The position numbers and the translations under genes are program-made. The notes below the pieces were generated by a model that ran no database searches, was not told the DNA's origin, and saw only the letters and a list, made by a program, of their open reading frames with translations. This document shows, one piece after another, positions 27,313 through 35,995 of a DNA stretch of 54,551 bases (position 1 is its first letter; each line of letters opens with the position of its first letter). This DNA comes from Bacillota bacterium. Lineage in GTDB: Bacteria; Bacillota; Sulfobacillia; Sulfobacillales; Sulfobacillaceae. The stretch covers positions 1 through 54,551 of the forward strand of contig JAKBWA010000051.1 of NCBI GenBank assembly GCA_021841025.1, written 5' to 3'.

Positions 27313-27759
27313 GTGGAAATAGACACACACAAAGCCATTGATGCCCCCAAGGATGTCGTGTTTAAGTTGCTGATGGATCCCAACGTGCTTTTAGAGACAA
27401 TGCCAGGTCTGAAAAGTATGCACCTAAAGAAGGCGGGACTCTACGCAGTGGAAATGGAGCTGGGAATTCCGGGCCTTAGAGGGAAATATCAAGGAGAACT
27501 CCGTGTCGATAACATAGTGCCCCCAGAACAATATCATCTGTCGTTGGAGGGGAAGGGTCCCAATGGACTATTCTTTATGTCCCTGGATGTGAGGTTAACT
27601 AGTAGTAATGATGCACAAACAGATTTACACTATAAAGGGGAGGGAGGGTTTGGTGACCAGTCCAATGCTCTCGGCCAAAAAGTTTTATCTGGAGCGGGGA
27701 ATGTTCTTATCGGCCAGTTCTTTGGAGCTATTTCCAAGAGAGCTCGCCGACGACTGTGA
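27313..27759 (+). CDS. CoxG-like protein (SRPBCC fold)
   Basis: A 148-residue protein of the CoxG family. These START-fold proteins assist assembly or membrane attachment of molybdenum-containing CO-dehydrogenase-type hydroxylases. The opening AIDAPKDVVFKLLMDPNVLLETMPGLKSM (as DAPKDVVFKLLMDP and LLETMPGLK) and the late GxGNVLIGQFF region are typical. Many CoxG proteins end in a membrane helix; this one ends in a basic RARRRL tail. GTG start with GAGGAG at somewhat long spacing. It is followed by a MocA-like gene, supporting a Mo-enzyme maturation role, but no structural hydroxylase genes are present. Confidence 0.82.
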   Translation: MEIDTHKAIDAPKDVVFKLLMDPNVLLETMPGLKSMHLKKAGLYAVEMELGIPGLRGKYQGELRVDNIVPPEQYHLSLEGKGPNGLFFMSLDVRLTSSNDAQTDLHYKGEGGFGDQSNALGQKVLSGAGNVLIGQFFGAISKRARRRL

Positions 27760-27782
27760 CAAGATAGTAAGGGGAGGTCAAG

Positions 27783-28487
27783 GTGCTGAGGAGGATCTGT
27801 TCTGCCACCCAATTCATGGCATCAAAAATGCCGAGTGAAAAAGGCCGGCATGATGATTTCTCTGATTTAGTCGTAATGCTAATACTGGCCTCTGGATTGT
27901 CCAGTCGGTTGGGGCAGCCAAAAATGCTTTTGCCCTGGACGTCAGGAACAATATTGGATACCTTGATAAGCCGCATTTTACAAGAAACCGTTCAACCGCT
28001 CGTGGTGGTATCTCATCCAGATCTTCCTCTTACAGTTCGTGACAGTCGAGTGAATTACGTTCTGAATGACAGTCCTCATAGCGGCATATCGCATTCGATC
28101 AGGTTGGCGGTGGCTTTTGTGCAACAGAAGTGGCCTAAGGCCTCGGTGGCTGTATTACTGGGCGATGAACCTTTTGTTTTAGGACAGGATATCCATAACA
28201 TGATGTTCTTGTTTCAACAACGACCTATTAGCTGTCACTGCTTGAGGCCACGGTATAATCAGATTCCTGGCCACCCGGTAATGTTTGACCAGGAGGCGTT
28301 AAGCTGGACAGAAGAATTGACAGGAGACCGGGGATTTGGGGCACTGTGGGCACAACACGCCAATGCGGCGTGTTGTGTTGATTTGAACGTGAGAGATCGT
28401 CCTAATCCCGCAATTGACATTGATACACCAACTGATTATCGGATGGCGTACAATTTAGCTGTAAAAATGGAAGGGCACATTTCATAA
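27783..28487 (+). CDS. MobA/MocA-like nucleotidyltransferase
   Basis: NTP-transferase fold protein. The nucleotide-binding signature LILASGLSSRLGQPK is at about 33-47, and the metal-binding LLGDEPF follows near 120. MocA-type enzymes attach CMP to molybdopterin for xanthine-oxidase-family enzymes, and the CoxG neighbour favours this over GMP-adding MobA. A GTG at 27783 with GGGGAGG just upstream is the start; about 30 residues precede the catalytic fold, slightly long for the family. It is followed 15 bases later by a hydrolase gene. Confidence 0.82.
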   Translation: MLRRICSATQFMASKMPSEKGRHDDFSDLVVMLILASGLSSRLGQPKMLLPWTSGTILDTLISRILQETVQPLVVVSHPDLPLTVRDSRVNYVLNDSPHSGISHSIRLAVAFVQQKWPKASVAVLLGDEPFVLGQDIHNMMFLFQQRPISCHCLRPRYNQIPGHPVMFDQEALSWTEELTGDRGFGALWAQHANAACCVDLNVRDRPNPAIDIDTPTDYRMAYNLAVKMEGHIS

Positions 28488-28502
28488 AGAGGATGATGGG
28501 AA

Positions 28503-29282
28503 GTGGAAATGCAAACGGCCCGAGGTGTTACCTATCATGTTTTCGGAGATGGGAACGTAGCGGTTTTGGCGCATCCTAGTCTTGGTTTAGGACAATTTTT
28601 GTTTCATCGGATTCGTCCTCAGCTTTCCCGCAATTATCGTGTGATTCTGTGGGATCCCCGCGGAATTGGGGATAACGAGCATTTTTATCCGACGTTGGAC
28701 GACTGGGTTGGAGATACTATCGAGATTTTAGGTGAGATTAAAAAACCGGCGCACTTGTTGGGAGTGTCACTGGGGAGTTGGGTGATGAGTCGTGTTGCAG
28801 CTCTGAATCCCGAAAGTCTGGTCCGTTCTCTAACTTTGATGGGAGCTACTGTGGGTTTTGACAACGCGGAAGAGGATATACAATCCAGGCACCGTCAGTT
28901 AGAAAGCATGACTATGCAAGAGTTTGCGCACATTTATGCCAAGACAACTCTTACGAAGTATGTGCTGCCGGAAGTGAAAGAAAACTTGGTTTTAGAATTA
29001 GGACAAGTTGATAAAGAAAAATATTTGCAATCAATGGAGGCGTTTTATGCTGTCCGCAATGAAGAAGTGTTTCGTGAAATCAATGTGCCGACTCTCATCA
29101 TGGTGGGAGTCGAAGATACACGCACACCCCCTCAAGCAGCGGACGAGGTTCAACAGCTTATTCGAAGCAGTGAAGTGAAAGTGGTCCCTCGGGCAGGACA
29201 TTTGGGGGTTCTTGACCAACCCCAGCGCGTAATTCACGAATGCGAGTATTTTTGGAAGCATGGGCGTATGGCAGATGACTAA
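28503..29282 (+). CDS. alpha/beta hydrolase
   Basis: A 259-residue hydrolase-fold protein. The oxyanion strand VLAHPSLGLGQ, DPRGIGDNE, nucleophile elbow LLGVSLGSWV (S89), acidic VGVEDTRTP and final RAGHLGVLDQP histidine complete a catalytic triad. It resembles the 3-oxoadipate enol-lactonase/haloperoxidase group, though the substrate cannot be deduced. GTG start, with an ATG two codons in. It lies 15 bases after the MocA-like gene, so it is probably co-transcribed. Confidence 0.83.
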   Translation: MEMQTARGVTYHVFGDGNVAVLAHPSLGLGQFLFHRIRPQLSRNYRVILWDPRGIGDNEHFYPTLDDWVGDTIEILGEIKKPAHLLGVSLGSWVMSRVAALNPESLVRSLTLMGATVGFDNAEEDIQSRHRQLESMTMQEFAHIYAKTTLTKYVLPEVKENLVLELGQVDKEKYLQSMEAFYAVRNEEVFREINVPTLIMVGVEDTRTPPQAADEVQQLIRSSEVKVVPRAGHLGVLDQPQRVIHECEYFWKHGRMADD

Positions 29283-29330
29283 AGATAACTGGAAAGATGT
29301 GTTCTGATTGTTGGGGAGAACACTTGCGTC

Positions 29331-29360
29331 TTTACCCTATTTGGAACGGGCAGGTACAAT
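29331..29360 (+). promoter_or_regulatory. putative promoter of the two-component operon
   Basis: TTTACC (29331-29336), 18 bases, TACAAT (29355-29360). A start 7 bases on falls at 29367, which is itself an ATG in the kinase frame. A very similar GGTACAATAAG block occurs ahead of the small ORF at 49463. Confidence 0.35.
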
Positions 29361-29366
29361 AAGTAT

Positions 29367-30320
29367 ATGAAGAGTTGGTTCCGTTATAAGCGGCCAGAAG
29401 GGGACAAGATGGAGTATGATGACCGCCGGCGGTATCGCCGGTTAAAGTTGTTGACAACCATTGGTCCCACTCTTTTTGTCGCAGTGGCTGAAACGGTACG
29501 ATTTTATTATTTGCGAAGTATGTTGCCTCCGGCGAGTGTTAGCCTAGTGGCCATTGCGGTAACATTGGTTGGGGCAGCAGGGTTTTCATCTTATGTCTTT
29601 GATGTCGTCGAAAAAATGGAAAATGAGCGCCGCACCTATCAAGACGCGATGCTGGCTCTTCAGGAACGGGAACGGCTCGCCCGCGAAATGCACGATGGAC
29701 TGGCACAAACTCTGGCGGTGATTAATCTCAAAGTCTACCAAGCCAAAACTTTGTTAGAGGGGCAACGGTTAGATGAATTGCGGCGTGAGCTGGACGACAT
29801 CCGGACCGCCGTCAACAAGTCTTACTCGGAAGTGCGTCAGTCTTTATATGATTTGCGGGCAGGCAAACGTTTAGAAGAAGGGTTTTGGACAGCGGTCAGA
29901 ACTTTGGCCAAAGATTTTCAAGAAGGCACGAAGGTGGATGTAGAAGTGACCTCGCTGCCCAATGACTCGGTTCCTTGGAACGATATGGCATCCGTTCAGA
30001 TTTTACGGATTATCCAGGAGTCGTTGGCCAATGTGAGGAAGCATGCAGAAGCAAAACACGTTCAAATTTCGGCTCGATTTCGGGATGATGTCGTAGAATT
30101 AAAGGTGACAGACGATGGTAAAGGGTTCACGATGGGGCCAGAGCCTCTCAACCACCATTTCGGTTTGGGTATAATGCAAGAGCGAGCCCAGACCTTTGGG
30201 GGCAGGGTGTCGATTAAATCCGAGCCAGGGGTGGGAACTGTCGTGACGATCACCTGTCAAATTGATGGGGATAAAGGGGGAGAAGTTATTGGAAAAAGCA
30301 AGAATTATGTTAGTGGATGA
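29367..30320 (+). CDS. NarL-type sensor histidine kinase
   Basis: Membrane histidine kinase of the HisKA_3/NarX-like class. Two hydrophobic helices (about 28-48 and 56-78) are joined by a very short loop, so there is no large extracellular sensor. The dimerisation helix holds the phosphorylated H109 in AREMHDGLAQTL. The ATPase domain shows the N box (QESLANVRKHAEA), DDGKGF and GLGIMQERAQTFGG. An ATG at 29409 with AAGGGGAC upstream is an equally good start (303 residues). The response-regulator gene begins within its 3' end, so the two form a pair. The signal is unknown; intramembrane sensing is possible. Confidence 0.9.
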   Translation: MKSWFRYKRPEGDKMEYDDRRRYRRLKLLTTIGPTLFVAVAETVRFYYLRSMLPPASVSLVAIAVTLVGAAGFSSYVFDVVEKMENERRTYQDAMLALQERERLAREMHDGLAQTLAVINLKVYQAKTLLEGQRLDELRRELDDIRTAVNKSYSEVRQSLYDLRAGKRLEEGFWTAVRTLAKDFQEGTKVDVEVTSLPNDSVPWNDMASVQILRIIQESLANVRKHAEAKHVQISARFRDDVVELKVTDDGKGFTMGPEPLNHHFGLGIMQERAQTFGGRVSIKSEPGVGTVVTITCQIDGDKGGEVIGKSKNYVSG

Positions 30321-30939
30321 TCATGCGTTGTTTCGATCCGGAATGGCTTCATTACTAGCTGGCAGGCCAGATATGGAAGTGGTGGGAGAAGCCGAAACAG
30401 GCGAAGAAGCTGTGCGGCTGGCAGAAGAACTGATGCCCGATTTGATTTTGATGGATATTAATATGCCGGGCGGAGGCGGAATGGAAGCAACGCGGATCAT
30501 CAAAGAGCAGATGCCTTACGTGAAGATTGTGGTATTGACCGCGAGCGATGAAAACGATCTGTTGTTTGAAGCCGTGAAAGCAGGTGCCCAAGGCTACCTC
30601 CTCAAGCATCTAGACCCTGAACAGTTTTTGGAAGAGCTGACAGCGCAAATTCGCGGTGAGGCCTCTATCTCGGGAGATGTGGCTTTGAAGATTATACGGG
30701 CATTTTCCACACAAGATGTGGAACGCCAGCAGACTCAGCTGACGGGAAGAGAGCTCGAAGTTTTGAAACTCGTCGGTGAAGGATATTCCAACCGTGATAT
30801 TGCGAGTCGGTTGTTCATATCTGAAAATACCGTAAAAAACCACCTACGCAATATTTTGCAGAAACTTCACTTTGAAAATCGCGTTCAGGCGGCAGCCTAT
30901 GCGATTCGCAGGGGGCTCGTGGATCCGCACAAAGGTTGA
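30289..30939 (+). CDS. NarL/LuxR-family response regulator
   Basis: Partner of the upstream kinase. The receiver domain has the acidic pair D10-D11, phosphoacceptor D56 in LILMDINMPG, T84 and K106. A C-terminal LuxR-type helix-turn-helix follows (LTGRELEVLKLVGEGYSNRDI, as LTGRELEVL and GYSNRDIASRL, then ENTVKNHL). The frame begins at 30262, but a TTG at 30289 preceded by AAAGGGGGAG fits better and gives 216 residues, the normal size. It overlaps the kinase gene by 32 bases. Targets cannot be inferred; tatC follows 24 bases later and may be in the same transcript. Confidence 0.92.
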   Translation: MEKARIMLVDDHALFRSGMASLLAGRPDMEVVGEAETGEEAVRLAEELMPDLILMDINMPGGGGMEATRIIKEQMPYVKIVVLTASDENDLLFEAVKAGAQGYLLKHLDPEQFLEELTAQIRGEASISGDVALKIIRAFSTQDVERQQTQLTGRELEVLKLVGEGYSNRDIASRLFISENTVKNHLRNILQKLHFENRVQAAAYAIRRGLVDPHKG

Positions 30940-30963
30940 TAGTGTTGTCTTAGGGGAGTGGCT

Positions 30964-31716
30964 ATGAACGATAAGCGAATGACTGTGACCGAACATCTAA
31001 CGGAGTTGCGCAACCGTCTGTTTGTTATGTTGGGTACGGTGGCCATAATCTTTTTGGTCGGTTTTTTTTACACAAGGCCCGTTTTACACTGGATAATTAC
31101 TCACACGCCCGTGCACCACGTTATTGTGACCGGTGTGACTGAGGCATTTTTTGCTCTTATCCAATTGGATCTGGCAATGTCTTTAATTCTGGCTTCTCCC
31201 TTGCTTCTTTATGAGATTGCTGCATTTATTTTACCTGGACTAACAGCAACGGAACGCCGGGTGGTGGGCGTTATCACGGGCCCGGGTCTCATTTTATTTA
31301 TCATTGGCGTGGCAGTGGGTTATTTTGTGTTTATTCCAATTGTCTTGCGTGTGATGCTCTCTTTTACCGGCAATGGTATCGAACCGTTGTGGAGGCTGGG
31401 AAGTCTTTTAAGTTTCATTATTGATTTATCGGTCCCCTTTGGTATTGTAGCCGAGCTGCCATTAATTTCTGGAGTTTTATCACATTTGGGGTTGGTTCAT
31501 CCCACGACGTTTTCCCGTTATCGGCGCTATGCTCTCCTACTATCCTTTTTTATCGCGGCTATTTTGGCCCCGCCTGACGCCCTATCTATGACGCTGATGG
31601 CTGTACCCATTTATCTTGTCTATGAAGTTTCAGCTTTGGTGGCTCGTTTTACCTACAAGGCTCCCGAATCCACAGATGGCCCAAATATCACAACAGGTCC
31701 TGACGATATTGGATAG
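30964..31716 (+). CDS. tatC: Sec-independent (twin-arginine) translocase subunit TatC
   Basis: Core receptor of the Tat pathway that exports folded, often cofactor-bearing proteins. The N-terminus has the signal-peptide-binding EHLTELRNRL motif. Six membrane helices follow over about 250 residues, with the conserved FAL region in helix 2 (FFALIQLDL) and the P-rich third loop. ATG at 30964 with AGGGGAG. No tatA is adjacent. A FeoA-like gene starts 14 bases after it. Confidence 0.93.
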   Translation: MNDKRMTVTEHLTELRNRLFVMLGTVAIIFLVGFFYTRPVLHWIITHTPVHHVIVTGVTEAFFALIQLDLAMSLILASPLLLYEIAAFILPGLTATERRVVGVITGPGLILFIIGVAVGYFVFIPIVLRVMLSFTGNGIEPLWRLGSLLSFIIDLSVPFGIVAELPLISGVLSHLGLVHPTTFSRYRRYALLLSFFIAAILAPPDALSMTLMAVPIYLVYEVSALVARFTYKAPESTDGPNITTGPDDIG

Positions 31717-31730
31717 GTGGAGGGACTAGG

Positions 31731-31952
31731 GTGACACTACTAGATGCCGAAATCTCCAGCACTGTATCGATTGAACAGATTTCTCTCCCTCAAAGCCGAC
31801 TGCAAGCAATTTGTCTGGGTTTCGGTCCTGGAACGACGGTCCAAGTCGTGCAAAAATTACCACATGGACCGGTTGTCGTTAGGCAACGAGGTCGTAACGT
31901 AGCTATTGGTTACGAATTAGCACGATGCATCGTTGTGACAGTGCTTTCTTAA
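31731..31952 (+). CDS. FeoA-like small SH3-fold protein
   Basis: A 73-residue protein with the FeoA pattern: LGFGPGTTVQVVQKLPHGP (as LGFGPGTTVQVV) and the closing VRQRGRNVAIGYELARCIVV. FeoA proteins bind FeoB and help ferrous iron uptake. Here feoB is 4 kb downstream in the same direction, with an oxidoreductase and a peptidase between. GTG start with GGTGGAGG upstream, 14 bases after tatC. Confidence 0.8.
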   Translation: MTLLDAEISSTVSIEQISLPQSRLQAICLGFGPGTTVQVVQKLPHGPVVVRQRGRNVAIGYELARCIVVTVLS

Positions 31953-32030
31953 TTAAAATAGTTGTATTAAACAATATTTGATATCATGTTAGAATACCCT
32001 AAGAATGGGCAGGCGATAGGGGGCTTTGTT

Positions 32031-34043
32031 GTGTCTTTAAACTACCTGGCTTTTGTTGTTGTGGTCGTTTTGGCAGTTTTATGGTTTGGTCTTTTGGTGA
32101 TGGAAAAATGGGAGCTGGTAAGCCTAGGGCATCCTGCTAAACGTTTGGACAACCCGTCTCTCAGATGGCAGGGTGTGTGGCGGGATGTTTTTGGCCAGCG
32201 CCGTGTACTTGCGGAGCGGTTTTCGGGTGTCATGCACGTGATGATGTTTTGGGGATTTTTTGTCGTTTCCATACAAACAATAATCTTCTTCTTGCGGGGG
32301 CTTATCCCTGTTGTACCCAATCCCACTGGCCTTTTCGGGAGCGTAATCGATACCGCGTTTGATGTAACGGCAGTGTTCGTAATAATTGCTGTTTTGATGG
32401 CGGCATACAAACGCTATATCGCTAAAACGCCTCGTCTTGTGCGAAACTGGGATGCTGGCTTGATTCTTTTGTTGATTACTTTGATTGTGGTAGCCCAGTT
32501 AAGTATAGAAGGTTTTCAGCTAGCCCTTACGCCTGGGGTGGTATTCGCTCCCTTAGGCAATTTGTTAGGATCATGGCTCCATCATTTCGGATCTGCAGTC
32601 GATCATACGGGACTGGTCGTGTCTAATTGGATCAATGCTCTTGGCTTACTCACGTTTTTGGTCTATTTACCCTATTCCAAACATTTTCACTTGTTGGTAG
32701 CGCCTTTTAATGTGTATTTACGCAACTTGGAGAGTACAGGCCATCTTCCTGCCCTGGATTTTGAAGATGAAACGGCCGAGAGTTACGGAATCGGCCAAGT
32801 GTCAGATTTAACATGGAAAGACCTCGTCGATGCTTATGCTTGTGTGCAATGCGGCAGGTGTACAGCTGTGTGTCCGGCCAATCAAACAGGAAAAAGTCTG
32901 GATCCTAAAGGGATTATTGTATCAATACGTCATAACCTGGAAGAGGTAGGACCGGCTCTCGGAGAAACGGCGGCAACTAGAACTCCCCGCCTGCAGGAAT
33001 TGATTGACACTCCTTTGGCTGGCGGTGTTATTGCCCAAGAGGATTTGTGGTCTTGCACCACATGTGGAGCTTGCGTGCAGGTTTGCCCTGTATTTGACGA
33101 ACACGTGGTAAAGATTGTGGGAATGCGCCGCCATTTAGTGTTAACTCAGGGAGAAATGCCAGCAGAGGCGCAGACCACATTTCGAAACATCGAAAATCAA
33201 AGCAATCCCTGGGGATTAGGAGGAGATGCCCGCCAACATATGGCTCAGGAATATGGTATCAAAGATGTGAGCCAGGGAGATCACCCCAAGGTTTTGTACT
33301 GGATGGGATGTGCGGCAACCTATGATGATCGGGCTCGAAAGGTAGCGGACGCCACGATCCGCTTGCTAACACAAGCAGGTGTGGATGTGGGGGTTTTGGG
33401 ATCGTGGGAACAGTGCACCGGGGATCCGGCTAGACGCATGGGAAACGAATACCTGTACCAAAGTCTAGCCACGGAAAATGTCAAGAGACTAAATGACGCG
33501 GACCCAGAACTGATTTTGACAACCTGCCCCCACTGTTTTAACACGATAAAGAATGAATATCCTGATTTTGGTGGGAATTATCAAGTTAAACATCACTCTG
33601 AGTTTTTGGCGGAACTGGTTGAAGAGGGCCGCTTGACTCCCGCAAACGGATTGAATGAAACTCTCACTTATCACGATTCCTGCTATTTGGGACGGCATAA
33701 CGGAATTTATGATGCTCCGCGAAATGTGTTGCAGTCTATTCCCGGGGTCGAGTTAAAAGAAATGGAACGTTCACGAGAAAAGGGTTTTTGCTGTGGGGCG
33801 GGAGGAGGAAGAATGTGGCTGGAAGAGCGACAAGGGCAACGTATTAACCAAAATCGCAGTCAACAGGCGATGGCTACCGGGGCAACAACTATTGCCACAG
33901 CGTGCCCGTTTTGCTTGACGATGTTGAAAGATGGAATCCAGTCTTTGGGACAAGAAGACCATATACAAATTCGGGACTTTTCCGAGGTTCTCGCTGAATC
34001 GGCGTTGCCGGCCAAATCCTCTGCTTCGCCCCCTGAACTCTGA
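32031..34043 (+). CDS. membrane haem-b / Fe-S oxidoreductase, candidate ETF:menaquinone oxidoreductase
   Basis: A 670-residue fusion. The N-terminal part (about 1-225) has five or six helices with NarI-like histidines ([22 protein letters not shown]), expected to bind haem b. The middle has two [4Fe-4S] motifs, [12 protein letters not shown] (about 271-282) and [12 protein letters not shown] (about 342-353). The C-terminal part has two CCG domains (GCAATYDD to [12 protein letters not shown] to FCCGAGGG), as in HdrD/GlpC. This architecture is that of membrane Fe-S proteins linking EtfAB to menaquinone in syntrophic and other bacteria. etfBA and the men operon are in this window. The frame opens at 31986; a GTG at 32031 with AGGGGG is preferred. 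Confidence 0.85.
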   Translation: MSLNYLAFVVVVVLAVLWFGLLVMEKWELVSLGHPAKRLDNPSLRWQGVWRDVFGQRRVLAERFSGVMHVMMFWGFFVVSIQTIIFFLRGLIPVVPNPTGLFGSVIDTAFDVTAVFVIIAVLMAAYKRYIAKTPRLVRNWDAGLILLLITLIVVAQLSIEGFQLALTPGVVFAPLGNLLGSWLHHFGSAVDHTGLVVSNWINALGLLTFLVYLPYSKHFHLLVAPFNVYLRNLESTGHLPALDFEDETAESYGIGQVSDLTWKDLVDAYACVQCGRCTAVCPANQTGKSLDPKGIIVSIRHNLEEVGPALGETAATRTPRLQELIDTPLAGGVIAQEDLWSCTTCGACVQVCPVFDEHVVKIVGMRRHLVLTQGEMPAEAQTTFRNIENQSNPWGLGGDARQHMAQEYGIKDVSQGDHPKVLYWMGCAATYDDRARKVADATIRLLTQAGVDVGVLGSWEQCTGDPARRMGNEYLYQSLATENVKRLNDADPELILTTCPHCFNTIKNEYPDFGGNYQVKHHSEFLAELVEEGRLTPANGLNETLTYHDSCYLGRHNGIYDAPRNVLQSIPGVELKEMERSREKGFCCGAGGGRMWLEERQGQRINQNRSQQAMATGATTIATACPFCLTMLKDGIQSLGQEDHIQIRDFSEVLAESALPAKSSASPPEL

Positions 34044-34122
34044 TTAGCGGAAGGTTAAGTTGTGAAGAAACGGCGGATTCGAAATAGGGCACCCAAGAGT
34101 CCTCAGAAATGAGGGGCCAATT

Positions 34123-35748
34123 ATGTTTGACACATTCACCCATGAGTCTTTTCACCCCGCCTTTGATTATCCTAATTGCTCAAGGCGAACGGTCGTTTAT
34201 GGTCGACACGGGATGGTTTCTACGACTCAGCCTTTGGCGGCACAAGCTGGTCTTCGTGTGCTTCAGGAAGGCGGCAACGCCATCGATGCGGCGGTGGCCA
34301 CGGCGGCCGCGCTTACGGTCGTAGAACCCACATCTAACGGTTTGGGCAGTGATGCCTTTGCCATCGTCTGGTCCCAAGGCCGTTTGTGGGGCCTAAATGC
34401 CAGTGGGCCGGCGCCGGCCAAATTGACCCCAGAGTGGGTCCAATCACTCGGACATCGGGAAGAGATGCCTTCTTACGGATGGGGTGCGGTGACGATTCCG
34501 GGGGCTCCGGCGGCGTGGGCGGCTTTGTCTCAGCGTTTTGGCTCTTTGACCCTTAAAGATACCTTAAAGCCGGCCATTCAACTAGCTCAAGAAGGATTTC
34601 CAGTTTCCCCTGTCGTTGCCTATTTCTGGGCGCGGGCTTATGAAAGGTTCAGTGAACAACTCTCGGGTCCGGAGTTTCGGGAGTGGTTTCGAATATTTGC
34701 GCCTATGGGCCGTGCACCTTACCCAGGGGAAATATGGGCCTCCCCTGATCATGCCCGGACTCTCGAGGAAATCGGACAAAGGCCTGATTCCTATTATCAC
34801 GGACAACTGGCCGATCAAATCGTGCAGTTTTCACAAAGAACCGGAGGTGTACTCACTAAAGATGATCTTGAAACCTTTCAACCGGAGTGGGTTTCACCTA
34901 TTGCAGTCAATTTTCAAGGCTATGATATATGGGAACTTCCCCCCAACGGCCAAGGGCTGGTTGCCCTCATGGCTCTTAAGATGCTCGCGAAACTTAATCC
35001 CCAGGAAGACGAAGAATGGGTTCATGACCAAATTGAAGCCATCAAGTTGGGATTTTCAGATGCTTATGAGTACTTGGCCGATCCGCGGTACATGAACTGG
35101 TCCGCAGAAGCGTTTTTAGATGACGAGTATTTGGACAAGAGACGACAATTAATCGGACCTCAGGCCATGATACCTAAAGCCGGCAAACCCATGTCTGGCG
35201 GTACCGTTTATTTGGCTGCCGCAGATCACGACGGGAACATGGTATCCTATATTCAAAGTAATTTTGCCGGATTTGGATCGGGACTAGTCGTGCCCGGCAC
35301 GGGCATTTCCCTGCAAAATCGCGGCCGGCTATTTTCGCTGCAAGAAAACCATCCCAATTACCTTTTGCCGGGCAAGCGCCCCTATCACACCATTATTCCG
35401 GGATTTCTGACTTACGGGGGTCAGCCTATTGGTCCTTTCGGGGTCATGGGCGGGTTCATGCAACCCCAAGGACATGTGCAAGTTTTAGCCAACCTTCTGC
35501 GCAGTCAATTAAACCCACAAGCTGCACTTGATGCACCGCGATTCTATTGGGAATCTGGACGCCGAGTTGTGATTGAGCATACTATGCCGCAAAAGATTGT
35601 AGAATCCTTGCGGCAACGTGGGCATGACGTTGAACTGACTGCCAAAGTGGAGCTTTTTGGGCGTGGACAGATAATTTGGCGGAATGACGATGGTGTTTTA
35701 ATGGGGGGCAGCGAGCCCCGTGCGGATGGGCATATTGCGGTGTTCTGA
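34123..35748 (+). CDS. gamma-glutamyltransferase family protein
   Basis: Ntn-hydrolase of the gamma-glutamyltranspeptidase family, 541 residues. MVSTTQPLAAQAG opens the fold. The predicted autoprocessing/nucleophile threonine is T361 in MSGGTVYLAAADHDGNM, and the downstream FGVMGGFMQPQGH is conserved. The usual TTH at the cleavage site is replaced by GGT. No signal peptide is visible, unlike the periplasmic glutathione-degrading enzymes, so it may be cytoplasmic and act on another gamma-glutamyl or amide substrate. GAGGGG is 7 bases before the ATG. Its position between the Fe-S oxidoreductase and feoB gives no functional hint. Confidence 0.87.
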   Translation: MFDTFTHESFHPAFDYPNCSRRTVVYGRHGMVSTTQPLAAQAGLRVLQEGGNAIDAAVATAAALTVVEPTSNGLGSDAFAIVWSQGRLWGLNASGPAPAKLTPEWVQSLGHREEMPSYGWGAVTIPGAPAAWAALSQRFGSLTLKDTLKPAIQLAQEGFPVSPVVAYFWARAYERFSEQLSGPEFREWFRIFAPMGRAPYPGEIWASPDHARTLEEIGQRPDSYYHGQLADQIVQFSQRTGGVLTKDDLETFQPEWVSPIAVNFQGYDIWELPPNGQGLVALMALKMLAKLNPQEDEEWVHDQIEAIKLGFSDAYEYLADPRYMNWSAEAFLDDEYLDKRRQLIGPQAMIPKAGKPMSGGTVYLAAADHDGNMVSYIQSNFAGFGSGLVVPGTGISLQNRGRLFSLQENHPNYLLPGKRPYHTIIPGFLTYGGQPIGPFGVMGGFMQPQGHVQVLANLLRSQLNPQAALDAPRFYWESGRRVVIEHTMPQKIVESLRQRGHDVELTAKVELFGRGQIIWRNDDGVLMGGSEPRADGHIAVF

Positions 35749-35995
35749 GAAGACAATGCTTGTCGCTATTTTTCTACATGGCTGATGACAGACAACTGGT
35801 CATTGTGATGCAAGGAAATGTAAGCTCAGTGGAAACAATGTAGAAGGCAAACAAGTTAACAACTGAATCTGAAGAGGAGAAGGGAAGCCTGCTTTTCGCT
35901 GCGATCTAGTCGCTGAGAGTTGTTGGCCGCATGAGACACATTATGGTTCTGAATGACGGATTCAGCGCATAGCTTGTCCCTGGGGGGATAACGCT
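35749..35995 (+). other. long 5' leader region of feoB
   Basis: About 250 bases with no ORF. It holds a hairpin CTGAAT (35949-35954)/ATTCAG (35960-35965) about 30 bases before feoB and the feoB SD GGGGGGAT. A promoter was not clear. Regulation by iron is expected from function, but no Fur-like palindrome was recognised. Confidence 0.3.

Noticed and set aside
35749-35995. Metal riboswitch ahead of feoB
   Set aside because: A leader of suitable length exists, but I could not match conserved cores of Mn, Ni/Co or Mg riboswitches.
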